Of a stretch of DNA of 64,000 bases, positions 11,864-19,577 are shown piece after piece. Within the stretch, counting starts at the first letter, position 1; each line of letters starts with the position of its first letter. Origin of the DNA: JACVRW01 sp963751105. Lineage in GTDB: Bacteria > Actinomycetota > Thermoleophilia > Solirubrobacterales > Thermoleophilaceae. The notes under the pieces were generated by a model. It had not been told where the DNA came from. It did no database searches and saw only the letters and a program-made list of their open reading frames with translations. The DNA lies in the NCBI GenBank assembly GCA_963751105.1, contig CAVVTG010000002.1:2480001-2544000 (forward strand), given 5' to 3'. Position numbers and translations under genes: made by a program.

Positions 11864-11878
11864 TAGGCTGCCCGCCTC
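11864..11878 (+). promoter_or_regulatory. Probable leaderless promoter (-10 TAGGCT)
   Basis: TAGGCT at 11864-11869 lies 9 bases before ATG 11879; no Shine-Dalgarno. Confidence 0.5.
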
Positions 11879-12343
11879 ATGGGGAGGTCTGGCACAGCGA
11901 CACGCGTCGCTCTGGCCGTGGTCGCACTGGCCGCCGGCCCGGCTTTGACGGCCTGCGGCGATGACGATGCCGCCGCCTTCAAGGAGGACTACAACGCGGC
12001 GGTCAAGCCGCTAGCGCAGGCGAACTCCGAGGTCTCCGGCGCCATCGAGGGCGAGGCGGACCGGTCGAACGCCGCGATCGCCAAGCAGTTCGAGAACCTG
12101 GCGCAGAAGAGCCAGCAGACGCGTGAAAACCTCGCCGCCCTCGATCCGCCGGAGGAGGCCAAGGATGCCTACGACGAGCTGCTGTCCGCTGTCGAGAAGG
12201 GCACCGACGACCTGCGTGCGGTCGCTGAAGCGGCGAATGACTCAGATCCCGAGGCGGCCAGAACGGCGCAGGACTCGCTCGAGTCGTCGGCCGAAGAGAT
12301 CAAGAGTGCAGAGAGAGCGCTCCAGCGGGCCGTCGACGGCTAG
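11879..12343 (+). CDS. Small predicted lipoprotein, helical
   Basis: 154 residues. The signal peptide (basic MGRSGTATR, then a hydrophobic core) ends in a lipobox ALTAC with Cys at about residue 26, followed by an acidic GDDDAA. The mature part is Ala/Glu/Lys-rich and predicted almost wholly helical/coiled coil, with no Cys and no catalytic motif. Length and charge resemble small surface-anchored helical lipoproteins. Its stop abuts that of lysS on the other strand (TAGCTA). Function unknown. Confidence 0.8.
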   Translation: MGRSGTATRVALAVVALAAGPALTACGDDDAAAFKEDYNAAVKPLAQANSEVSGAIEGEADRSNAAIAKQFENLAQKSQQTRENLAALDPPEEAKDAYDELLSAVEKGTDDLRAVAEAANDSDPEAARTAQDSLESSAEEIKSAERALQRAVDG

Positions 12344-13762
12344 CTAGGAGCGCATCGCCGGAAACAGGACGACCTCGCGGATCGAGGTTCGCCCGCTCAT
12401 CAGCATCACCAGCCGGTCGATCCCGATGCCGATGCCTCCGGTGGGGGGCATGCCGTGCTCCAGAGCCGACACGTAGTCCTCGTCGTAGGGCTGGGTCTCC
12501 TCGTCGCCGGCCGCGTGATCGGCGCGCTGCTGCTCGAAGCGCGCACGCTGCTCGTCGGGATCGTTCAGCTCGGTAAAGGCGTTGGCGAACTCCATGCCGC
12601 CGGCGAAGGCCTCGAAGCGCTCGACCAGCCCTTCCTCCGAACGATGGTCCTTGGCGAAGGGCGACAGCTCCTTCGGGTAATCCATGACGAAGGTTGGGTC
12701 GTGCAGCTCGGGCTCGACGTGCTTCGACAGCAGGTCGTCGACCCGCTTGGCCCAGCTGCCCTCTCCCGGAAGGTCAGCGCTCCCGGCGATGTCGATGCCG
12801 GTCTTGTCGCGAATGGCTTCACGCAGCGTCAGGCGAGGCCAGGGCGCCGAGAAGTCGATCGGGCCGGCGTAGCCGACCTCGTCGGCCACGTAGGCGATCA
12901 GGCCCTCGAGGCGCTCGGCGATGTCGCGGTAGTCCGCGTAGGCCTCGTACCACTCGAGCATCGTGAACTCGGGGTTGTGCTTGTGGGACACGCCCTCGTT
13001 GCGGAAGTCCTTGCCGATCTCGTAGACCCGTTCCAGCCCACCGACAATCAGGCGCTTGAGGTACAGCTCGTCGGCGATGCGCAGGAACAGGTCACGGTCG
13101 AGGGCGTTGTGGTGCGTCGTGAACGGTCGGGCCAGCGCGCCTCCGTACAGCGGCTGGAGCACCGGGGTCTCCACCTCCAGGAAGTCGCGGTCATCCAGCC
13201 AGCGGCGGACCGCGCGCACGATCCGCGAGCGCAGGATGAACAGCTCACGGCTCTCCTCGTTGGCGATCAGGTCAAGCTCGCGGTGGCGGTAGCGCGTCTC
13301 CACGTTCTCGAGCCCGTGGAACTTCTCCGGCGGGGCGCGCAGGGACTTGGCCAGCAGTGTCCAGGCCGTGGCCCGGAGGCTCAGCTCGCCGCGCCTCGAC
13401 TTGAAGGCCGTGCCGTCCACGCCGATCAGGTCGCCCAGGTCGAGCGAGGTGAGGGTGTCGAACACCTCCTCGCCCAGCACGTCGCGCTTGGCGTGGACCT
13501 GCAGCTTGCCGCTGCGATCCACGACGTCGATGAAGGCCGCTCCTCCGTGCCCGCGGCGGCCGGTCATGCGGCCGGCGATCCGGTAGGCGGACTCGGTCTC
13601 CTCGCCGTCCGCCAGGTCGTCGTGCTCGGCGTGCACGTCCGCGATCGGCGTAACCCCGCCGAACGCATGCGGGAAGGGATCGATGCCCTGCTCGCGCAGG
13701 CGCTCGAGCTTCGCCCGGCGGTCGTCCACGGGCTCCGCCGCGCGGTCGCGCTCCCTGTCCAC
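12344..13762 (-). CDS. lysS: Lysyl-tRNA synthetase, class II
   Basis: 472 residues. An N-terminal OB-fold anticodon-binding domain covers about 40-150 (YRIAGRMTGRRGHG). The class II catalytic core shows motif 2 (FRNEGVSHKHNPEFTMLEWYEAYADY) and motif 3 near the C-terminus (GGIGIGIDRLVMLM). It charges tRNA-Lys. The GTG at 13762 opens VDRERDRAAEPVDDRRAKL, the usual family start. Upstream in-frame codons to 13861 lie inside the long inverted repeat and are rejected. It is probably co-transcribed with greA, as in many bacteria, unless the repeat in between terminates or processes the transcript. Confidence 0.95.
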   Translation of the reverse strand: MDRERDRAAEPVDDRRAKLERLREQGIDPFPHAFGGVTPIADVHAEHDDLADGEETESAYRIAGRMTGRRGHGGAAFIDVVDRSGKLQVHAKRDVLGEEVFDTLTSLDLGDLIGVDGTAFKSRRGELSLRATAWTLLAKSLRAPPEKFHGLENVETRYRHRELDLIANEESRELFILRSRIVRAVRRWLDDRDFLEVETPVLQPLYGGALARPFTTHHNALDRDLFLRIADELYLKRLIVGGLERVYEIGKDFRNEGVSHKHNPEFTMLEWYEAYADYRDIAERLEGLIAYVADEVGYAGPIDFSAPWPRLTLREAIRDKTGIDIAGSADLPGEGSWAKRVDDLLSKHVEPELHDPTFVMDYPKELSPFAKDHRSEEGLVERFEAFAGGMEFANAFTELNDPDEQRARFEQQRADHAAGDEETQPYDEDYVSALEHGMPPTGGIGIGIDRLVMLMSGRTSIREVVLFPAMRS

Positions 13763-13775
13763 GGGGGCGGAGGCT

Positions 13776-13936
13776 AGTGGTCTCCGACGGCAGTACGTTC
13801 GCGGCTCGGCGAGCGAGAACCGAGACTGAGCGCGCACGCGAGCGCAGTCGATGCAGCGCATCGGCGAGCATCGCGGGTGTGGTCAGGCGAAGGTTCGCAG
13901 CCGCCGAACGCGGGCGTACTGCCGGAGGCGACCACT
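13776..13936. repeat. Long imperfect inverted repeat filling the greA-lysS gap
   Basis: Arms 13776-13797 and 13915-13936 are complementary at 19 of 22 positions; the inner 117 bases also contain partly complementary GC-rich segments and a small GATGC/GCATC hairpin near 13850-13862. The right arm reaches the greA stop codon and the left arm stops 13 bases before the lysS start, so the whole intergenic space is one potential cruciform or RNA hairpin. Confidence 0.8.
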
Positions 13937-14417
13937 AACGCTCGATCTTGGTGATCTTCAGCTTGCGGGCGGGGCCGCGCGGCACGGCGACCGTGACGGT
14001 CTCGCCGCGCTTGTGCCCGAGCAGGGCCTTGCCCACCGGCGACTCGTTGGACAGCTTGTTGTTCGAGGGGTCGGCCTCCGCCGAGCCGACAAGCTTGAAC
14101 TTGGTCGACTTCTCGGTCTTCTGGTCCTTGACGTGCACGGTGGCGCCCACGCCGACGACGTCGGTGTCGACCGCCTTCGAGTCGATCACACGGGCGCTCG
14201 CCAGCCGCTCCTCGAGATCGGCGATCTGCTTCTCGAGCATGGCCTGCTCGTTCTTGGCGTCGTCGTACTCGGAGTTCTCCGAGATGTCGCCGAACTCGCG
14301 CGCCTCCTTGATCCGCTCCGCCACCTCGCGACGACGCTCGCCACGCAGGTACTCGATGCGGGTCTTGAGCTCCTCGAGACCCTCTTTGGTGAGAACTGTG
14401 TCGCGTGCGATCGCCAT
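13935..14417 (-). CDS. greA: Transcription elongation factor GreA
   Basis: 160 residues, typical length. The N-terminal antiparallel coiled coil (about 1-78) carries the acidic tip FGDISENSEYDDAK, which enters the RNA polymerase secondary channel and stimulates transcript cleavage. The C-terminal FKBP-like domain includes SNESPVGKALLGHKRGE. ATG 14417 is preceded by GGAGG at 8-base spacing. A promoter (-35 TTGTCG, -10 TAGACT) lies just upstream. Confidence 0.96.
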   Translation of the reverse strand: MAIARDTVLTKEGLEELKTRIEYLRGERRREVAERIKEAREFGDISENSEYDDAKNEQAMLEKQIADLEERLASARVIDSKAVDTDVVGVGATVHVKDQKTEKSTKFKLVGSAEADPSNNKLSNESPVGKALLGHKRGETVTVAVPRGPARKLKITKIER

Positions 14418-14453
14418 AAGAAAACCTCCGCGTGCGGAGCCGGAGGGACGCGC

Positions 14454-14481
14454 AGTCTAGCAAGGGGGTCTACGGCGACAA
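14454..14481 (-). promoter_or_regulatory. greA promoter
   Basis: Minus-strand -35 TTGTCG (14476-14481) and -10 TAGACT (14454-14459) with a 16-base spacer, leaving a leader of about 30 bases with a Shine-Dalgarno. One of few clear two-box promoters here. Confidence 0.55.
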
Positions 14482-14493
14482 GAGGCGTCCGGA

Positions 14494-15483
14494 TCAGGCT
14501 GCCAGCGGGGTCTCGTGACCTGCCAGCGCCCCCCACAGCTCGCGCGCGCGGTCCGTGGTCGGGGGTGTGACGAGGGGCTCGCGCTGTCGCCGGGTCAGGC
14601 CGAGGCGCTCGGCGTACCAGGGGTAGAACTTGCGCAGGTAACGGCCTGCCCGCTCCGTGCCCAGATGGTCCTCGGCGCAGCCGATGACCCACATCAGCTC
14701 GGCCGCCACCTCGGCGGCCGTGGGCTCGCCCGCGTAGGCACCCGTGAGGCGCCCGAAGCGCCATGGGTCGCCCAGCGCTCCGCGGGCCAGCATCACCGCG
14801 GCCGCCCCGCTCTCGTCGAAGGCCCGCAGCGCGCGGTCGTCGCTCGACAGGCCTCCCGAGAGGATCACCGGCACGGGAAGCGACTCCGCCAGTTCGCGGG
14901 CCAGCGCGTAGTCCGGCTCGCCCGCGTGCTGCTGTGAGGCGTGGCGAGGATGAAACGCGATCCCCGCCACACCGGCCTCGTCGGCGAGCCGGCGGGCCAG
15001 GGTCACGCCCTCGCGGCCGCCGGGCACCAGGCCGGGACGCAGCTTGACGGTCACCGGAAGGCCGCTGCCCTCGTGCGCCGCCCGGGCGAGGGCCACCGCC
15101 CGGTCCTGGTCCTCGAGCAGCGCCGAGCCCGCACCCGTCTTCATCACCTTTCGCACCGGGCAGCCCATGTTGAGATCGATCAGCTGAGCGCCCGCGCCGG
15201 CCACCATGGACGCCGCCTCGCGCATCACGCCCGGGTCGTGGCCGAACAGCTGCATCGACACCGGGTGCTCGTCGGGATGGATCCGCAGGAACTCCTTGAC
15301 GGTGCGCTCGTTGCCGTGGGCGAGGCCGAAGCTGGAGACCATCTCGGAGACCACGAGGCCCGCGCCGAAGCGCTTGGCCTGGAGGCGGACGAACCAGTTG
15401 CCGATCCCGGCCAGCGGAGCGAGCACCACGCGGTTGGCGAGCGAGACGCCGCCGAGGGTCCAGGGGTCGGTGAGGGTGCGCAT
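14494..15483 (-). CDS. dus: tRNA-dihydrouridine synthase (DusB-like)
   Basis: 329 residues, a flavin-dependent TIM-barrel enzyme reducing uridines in tRNA with NADPH. Seen: the N-terminal NRVVLAPLAGIGN phosphate-binding start, the catalytic-Cys motif DLNMGCPVRKVMKTGAGSAL (Cys108), VKLRPG, HPRHASQQH and LSGG for FMN. The C-terminal helical domain binds tRNA. ATG 15483 is preceded by GGAAAG. The 76 bases to greA hold the greA promoter, so the two are separate units. The exact Dus type is uncertain. Confidence 0.92.
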   Translation of the reverse strand: MRTLTDPWTLGGVSLANRVVLAPLAGIGNWFVRLQAKRFGAGLVVSEMVSSFGLAHGNERTVKEFLRIHPDEHPVSMQLFGHDPGVMREAASMVAGAGAQLIDLNMGCPVRKVMKTGAGSALLEDQDRAVALARAAHEGSGLPVTVKLRPGLVPGGREGVTLARRLADEAGVAGIAFHPRHASQQHAGEPDYALARELAESLPVPVILSGGLSSDDRALRAFDESGAAAVMLARGALGDPWRFGRLTGAYAGEPTAAEVAAELMWVIGCAEDHLGTERAGRYLRKFYPWYAERLGLTRRQREPLVTPPTTDRARELWGALAGHETPLAA

Positions 15484-15528
15484 CTTTCCGTGGTGAACCG
15501 TAGCGCCGTCAACTGCGGCTATGAGGGG

Positions 15529-16482
15529 TCAGGTCAGGAGTCGGCTGAGGTCTTCGCTAAGCCGGCGGCGCCCTTTCGTGAGCATTCGGTGGGTAACGCG
15601 GATCGTGTGCCAGCCGGCGAGGAGGAGGCGTCGGTCGCGCTCGCGATCGGATTCGAAGGGCTCAGGTGCGTCGTGGAACTGGCGGCTGTCCAGCTCGATC
15701 ACGAGCCGCTGTGCCGGCCACAGGCAGTCGGGCAGGTACATGGTGCCGTCCACGCTGAGCGACTCGTTCACACGCGGCCGCGGCAGGCCGAGTTCGTCCA
15801 GCAGCTCGATGAGCATCTCCTCCAGCTCGCTCTTGGTGACGGTGGCCCCTTCGCGTCGTCGCCCGAGGGCCTCCCGCACGACGGCCGAGCCGGCGCGGTT
15901 GGGGTAGCGCTCGAGCAGGTCGTCGAGCGAGAGGCGGTCCCACAGGCGCTGGACGTCGGCCTCGTTGATCATGCGCTCGATCTGGCGGGGCGTGGCGGTT
16001 GCGGCTTGGTCGAGGATGGTGCGGGGGACGGTGGTGGTGGGGATGCCGTGGTGGGTGGCGATCTCGTCGAACGGCAACGGCGAGCAATGAGGGAGTAGGG
16101 CCGTTCGGGGGCGGCGCCTTCGCTCCGTCGTGATGTGCAGCGGTGCGCTCTGGCCGCGCTTGAGGCCCCACAGCTCCGCGGCGGAGCGGTGGCTCAGGAC
16201 GGCCCCGGGACCGCCGGCGAGTACGGCGGCCCACCAGCGGCCCTCCTTGGAGACCGCCCGGTGGCCCACCGCATAGACGCCCCAGTGGTAGGGGACCAGA
16301 CGGCGACGGTTGACCCTGTGATCGATGGCACCCTTGCCGAGGCCGAGAGCGCGCAGCTGACGCCGATCGACCATGCCCTCCTGGCGCTCGGCAAGCGCCC
16401 CGATCGCCTTGTCGTAATCGACCGTGTGACATCCACCATGTATTTCATGGTCGATGTCACATGGTCGGGCGACGGCGTCCAT
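15529..16482 (-). CDS. AbiEi-like winged-helix protein with DUF559/Vsr-like C-terminus (copy 1)
   Basis: 317 residues. The N-terminal part (from about residue 24, AIGALAERQEGMVDRRQLRALGL) matches the winged-helix domain of AbiEi-type antitoxins; the middle has GVYAVGH and PGAVLSHRSAAELWGL. The C-terminal part (VIELDSRQFHD, FESDRERDRRLLLAGW) resembles the DUF559/very-short-patch-repair nuclease-like fold. No AbiEii-type nucleotidyltransferase toxin is adjacent, so it is solitary. Residues 1-22 are translated from a long inverted repeat and look non-native. A paralogue lies at 46628. Biochemical role unknown. Confidence 0.75.
   Translation of the reverse strand: MDAVARPCDIDHEIHGGCHTVDYDKAIGALAERQEGMVDRRQLRALGLGKGAIDHRVNRRRLVPYHWGVYAVGHRAVSKEGRWWAAVLAGGPGAVLSHRSAAELWGLKRGQSAPLHITTERRRRPRTALLPHCSPLPFDEIATHHGIPTTTVPRTILDQAATATPRQIERMINEADVQRLWDRLSLDDLLERYPNRAGSAVVREALGRRREGATVTKSELEEMLIELLDELGLPRPRVNESLSVDGTMYLPDCLWPAQRLVIELDSRQFHDAPEPFESDRERDRRLLLAGWHTIRVTHRMLTKGRRRLSEDLSRLLT
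16419..16467. repeat. Inverted repeat at the 5' end of AbiEi/DUF559 gene copy 1
   Basis: 22-base arms 16419-16440 and 16446-16467, complementary at 20 of 22 positions around a 5-base loop. It ends exactly where similarity to the paralogous protein begins, so it may be an autoregulatory operator that is also read as coding sequence. Confidence 0.75.
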
Positions 16483-16537
16483 ACCGTCCCCATCGTGGCC
16501 CAGGGCGCGTTACGCCTCAGCACCTCGGCGTGACAAC

Positions 16538-17305
16538 TCAGCTTCGGTTTCGCTCCCAGATCAGCTTCAGGCCCTTCAGGGTCAGCAGGTCGTCGACTTC
16601 GTCGACCTGGTCGCAGAACGGGGTGATCGCCGCGGCGTAGCCGCCGGTGGCGATCGTCGTGGCCTCCTCGGCGAGCTCCTCGCGCAGGCGGCCCAGGATC
16701 CCGTCGACCTGGCCGGCGTAGCCGTAGACGACGCCGGACTGGATCGCCTCCTCGGTCCCCTTTCCGATTGCGTGCTTGGGACGTTCGATCTCCACCCGGG
16801 GGAGCCGGGCGGCCCGGGCCGCCAGCGCCTCCAGCGAGATCTCGATCCCGGGTGAGATGACGCCGCCCAGGTACTCGCCGGCCGACGAGACCACGTCGTA
16901 GTTGATCGCCGTGCCGAAGTCCACGGCGATGCAGGCGCCCCCCACGTGGTCGTAGGCCGCGATCGCGTTGGTGAGCCGATCCGCGCCGAGCTCCTGTGGG
17001 CGGTCGATGCGGATCGGCATCCCGGTCTTCATCGAGGAGCCCACGAGCGCCCCGTGACCCGAGAAGTAGCGGGCGATCATCTGGTCGTACTCGTGCGCGA
17101 GCGTGGGCACGACCGACGAGACGATCACCCCGTCGGCGTCCGCCAGCCTCAGCTCCCGTAGCCCGAGCAGGCCGGCCAGCACGGTGGCCAGCTCGTCCGC
17201 CGTGGCGAAGCGGACCGTGGCGAAGCGCCAGTGCTCCACGAGCTCGTCCTCGCGGAACATGCCCACGTGGGTCTGGGTGTTGCCGACGTCGATGGCGAGC
17301 AGCAC
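16538..17305 (-). CDS. coaX: Type III pantothenate kinase
   Basis: 255 residues. It phosphorylates pantothenate, the first step of CoA synthesis, and belongs to the ASKHA fold. Seen: the P-loop-like LLAIDVGNTQTHVG at the N-terminus, the GADRLTNAIAA motif, VDFGTAINYDVV and LGGVISPGI. Length matches the family. GTG 17305 opens directly on the conserved start. It sits 10 bases after the VOC gene at the end of the fatty-acid operon, which links CoA supply to lipid synthesis. Confidence 0.93.
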   Translation of the reverse strand: MLLAIDVGNTQTHVGMFREDELVEHWRFATVRFATADELATVLAGLLGLRELRLADADGVIVSSVVPTLAHEYDQMIARYFSGHGALVGSSMKTGMPIRIDRPQELGADRLTNAIAAYDHVGGACIAVDFGTAINYDVVSSAGEYLGGVISPGIEISLEALAARAARLPRVEIERPKHAIGKGTEEAIQSGVVYGYAGQVDGILGRLREELAEEATTIATGGYAAAITPFCDQVDEVDDLLTLKGLKLIWERNRS

Positions 17306-17315
17306 AGCCCGGCGA

Positions 17316-17684
17316 TTATCGCCCGAGCGGTGAGCCGATGCGCACGAGGTTGCCGTCGGCGTCCACCACCGCGAACTCCCGCAGGCCGTAGTCCGTGCCC
17401 TCGGGCGAGCCGTGCAGACGGGGTATCCCCTCGCCCGGCAGGCCGACGGAGGAGAACTCGGCGAACAGCGCGTCCGCGTCGTCCACGTACAGGTAACAGC
17501 CGGAATCCGAGCGCCACGGATCCAAAGAGGCAGAGAAGAAGAAGTGCAGCGACACCCCGTCGCGAGCCACGATGAGGTACTCACGCGGCCACAGCCCAAC
17601 CTCCTCAAAGCCCAGTCGTTCCCAGAAGGACCGCGTGGCCTCGAGGTCACGCGAGCCCAAGATCGGCGCAACCGACCAGCTCAC
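17316..17684 (-). CDS. VOC-family (glyoxalase/bleomycin-resistance-like) protein
   Basis: 122 residues, one VOC module made of two beta-alpha-beta-beta-beta halves: APILGSRDLEATRSFWERLGF, then YLYVDDADALFAEF and a final FAVVDADGNLVRIGSP. Bleomycin-resistance-like members of this size form dimers that bind drugs or act as metal-dependent isomerases; the specific role is unknown. GTG 17684 overlaps the fabI stop as GTGA, so it is translationally coupled to fabI. Confidence 0.8.
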   Translation of the reverse strand: MSWSVAPILGSRDLEATRSFWERLGFEEVGLWPREYLIVARDGVSLHFFFSASLDPWRSDSGCYLYVDDADALFAEFSSVGLPGEGIPRLHGSPEGTDYGLREFAVVDADGNLVRIGSPLGR

Positions 17685-18454
17685 GACGACAGCGGCGCGC
17701 CCATCGCGTGGAAGCCGCCGTCCACGTGCAGGATCTCGCCGGATACGGCGCGCGACAGGTCGGACAACAGAAAGAGCACGGCATCGGCAACAGCGGAGGG
17801 GTCGCCCGTGTCCCACCCCATGGGTGCCTGCTTTTCCCACAACGACGCCAGCTGATCGAAGCCCGGAATCCCTCCGGCCGCGGGCGTGTCCACCGGCCCC
17901 GCCGAGACCAGGTTGACCCGGATCTGATCCGCGCCGAGATCCCGCGCCAGATAGCGCGAGACCGACTCGAGCGCCGCCTTGGCCACGCCCATCCAGTCGT
18001 ACACCGGCCAGGCCACGGTGGCGTCGAAGTCCATCCCCACGAGCGAACCGCCGCCGTCCATCAGGGGCGCGACGGTCTCGGCCAGCGCCTTGAACGAGTA
18101 GGCGCTCGTGCGGAAGGCAAGCTCGGCGGACTCCGGGGGTGCACTCATGAAGTTGCCGCCCAGGGCGTCGCCCGGGGCGAACGCGATGGCGTGCAGCGCT
18201 CCGTCGAGCCCGCCCCAGCGCGAGTTGAGCTCGCCCGCCAGCGCCTCGAAGTCCTCGGGGTTGTTCACGTCCAGCTCGAGGACGTCCGGCGGCTGGGGCA
18301 GCCGCGCGGCCGAGCGCTCCGTCATCCGTCGGGTGCGCCCGAAGCCGGTGAGCACGATCTCCGCCCCGGCCTCCTGGGCGCGCTCGGCCACGGCATAGGC
18401 GATGCTGCCCTTGGTGAGCACCCCCGTGATCAGGAGGCGCTTGCCGTCGAGCAT
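17681..18454 (-). CDS. fabI: Enoyl-[acyl-carrier-protein] reductase, FabI/InhA type
   Basis: 257 residues, a short-chain dehydrogenase of the FabI/InhA class that performs the last reduction of each elongation cycle with NADH. Seen: LLITGVLTKGSIAYAVA at the N-terminus (the GxxxxxSIA nucleotide loop typical of InhA), the catalytic Tyr152-x6-Lys159 (VYDWMGVAK), and INxV-equivalent RVNLVSAGPVDTPAAGGIPGF as in mycobacterial InhA. The start overlaps the MaoC stop as TGATG. This is the class targeted by isoniazid adducts and triclosan. Confidence 0.94.
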   Translation of the reverse strand: MLDGKRLLITGVLTKGSIAYAVAERAQEAGAEIVLTGFGRTRRMTERSAARLPQPPDVLELDVNNPEDFEALAGELNSRWGGLDGALHAIAFAPGDALGGNFMSAPPESAELAFRTSAYSFKALAETVAPLMDGGGSLVGMDFDATVAWPVYDWMGVAKAALESVSRYLARDLGADQIRVNLVSAGPVDTPAAGGIPGFDQLASLWEKQAPMGWDTGDPSAVADAVLFLLSDLSRAVSGEILHVDGGFHAMGAPLSS

Positions 18455-18942
18455 CAGATCAGGACGGGCTGGGTGTCCGCCGGCCGCTCTTCCACGAGCG
18501 GCATGGTGTCACGTCGCCAGACGAGCTCGATCGTCGCCCGTGCCACGAGCTTCGAACGCTGGTTGACGATGCGCCAGCGGGTCTCCACCAGACCGTGGCC
18601 CTCGTCGAGCCCGGTCGTGCCCGTGATTTCACCCTCCACGTGCAGCGTGTCGCCGATCTTCACCGGCTGCTTGAACACGGCGTCCCCCACGCGCCGCAGC
18701 GCGACGATGCGGTCGGGATCGAAGGGCATCAGCCCCGAGGCGTAGGAGAGCACCAGCAGGCCGTGGGCGATGCGCTCGCCGAAGCGGCTGCCGGCCGCCC
18801 ACTCGGCGTCGGTGTGCTGAGGATGGGTGTCCCCGGTGAGCGTGGCGAAGGCGGTGATGTCCGCCTCGCCGATCGTGCGCCCGCGGCTCACGTAGCGCTC
18901 GCCCACGGTGAGCGCGTCGAAGTCCTTCTCGAACGTGGTCAC
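18454..18942 (-). CDS. MaoC-like hot-dog dehydratase
   Basis: 162 residues, single hot-dog fold. The hydratase motif LTGDTHPQHTDAEWA supplies the Asp38 and His43 catalytic pair of R-specific hydratases, followed by RIAHGLLVLSYASGL. It likely hydrates/dehydrates 3-hydroxyacyl thioesters. No fabZ or fabA is in the operon, so this protein may be the 3-hydroxyacyl-ACP dehydratase, as HadAB is in mycobacteria; that assignment is inferred. GTG 18942 overlaps the SGNH gene stop (GTGA) and is preceded by GGGGG. Confidence 0.85.
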   Translation of the reverse strand: MTTFEKDFDALTVGERYVSRGRTIGEADITAFATLTGDTHPQHTDAEWAAGSRFGERIAHGLLVLSYASGLMPFDPDRIVALRRVGDAVFKQPVKIGDTLHVEGEITGTTGLDEGHGLVETRWRIVNQRSKLVARATIELVWRRDTMPLVEERPADTQPVLI

Positions 18943-19577
18943 GGGGAGGTGGCCCCCTTCGCGGGCCGGATCTCGCGGGATCCGCGGCGCCACTGGCGCC
19001 CGCCCATTCGCTCGCGCAGCGCGCGCATGAACTCGCGGGCGGCGCGCATGTGGCCCTCCTCCGAGGGATGGAAGCCGTCTTCGCCGAAGGTGGAGCGCTC
19101 GTGGGCGGCGGGATGGTCGAAGCCCTCCAGCAGGACCACGCCGTGGCTGAGCGCGACCTTGCGGGCAGCCGCGTTGAACACCTCCATGCCCTTCTCCACG
19201 CGTGCCCGCGAGCGCGGGCGCAGGTCGAGGAAGCGGGAGATGTCGGGGTACGTGGCCGACATGATCTCGGCGTCGGGAGCCTCGCGGCGCAGCCGGCGGA
19301 ACATGCGCGACAGCCGGTGGGCGTACTCGCCCGGGTCGGGGCGGGTGGACTCGAGCACGTCGTTGGCTCCACAGACGAGCGTGATCAGATCGGGCTCGAA
19401 CGCCAGCGCCGGCGTGAGTTGCTCGCGCTCGACGTCCGCGCTCGTGGCCCCCACCACCGCCAGGTTCTCGTAACGCACGCCCGGCCCGAGCTCGCGGGCG
19501 AGCACGTCCGGCCAGCGGGGCTCGTCCGGATCGAGTCCGGCCGAGAAGCTGTCCCCCAAGGCGACATAGACGGTCAC
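18939..19577 (-). CDS. SGNH/GDSL-family hydrolase
   Basis: 212 residues. Block I ALGDSFSAG gives the nucleophile Ser10, block III VCGANDVLES the oxyanion Asn, and block V DGFHPSEEGH the Asp/His pair. The fold is a small alpha/beta esterase related to TesA and lysophospholipase L1. There is no signal peptide, so it should act in the cytoplasm, perhaps as an acyl thioesterase given its place inside the fatty-acid operon. GTG 19577 overlaps the carboxylase stop as GTGA. A tail of about 15 basic residues extends beyond the core. Confidence 0.88.
   Translation of the reverse strand: MTVYVALGDSFSAGLDPDEPRWPDVLARELGPGVRYENLAVVGATSADVEREQLTPALAFEPDLITLVCGANDVLESTRPDPGEYAHRLSRMFRRLRREAPDAEIMSATYPDISRFLDLRPRSRARVEKGMEVFNAAARKVALSHGVVLLEGFDHPAAHERSTFGEDGFHPSEEGHMRAAREFMRALRERMGGRQWRRGSREIRPAKGATSP

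Noticed and set aside
15529..16482. AbiE toxin-antitoxin pair
   Set aside because: No AbiEii-like nucleotidyltransferase gene adjoins either AbiEi-like gene, so no toxin partner is supported.
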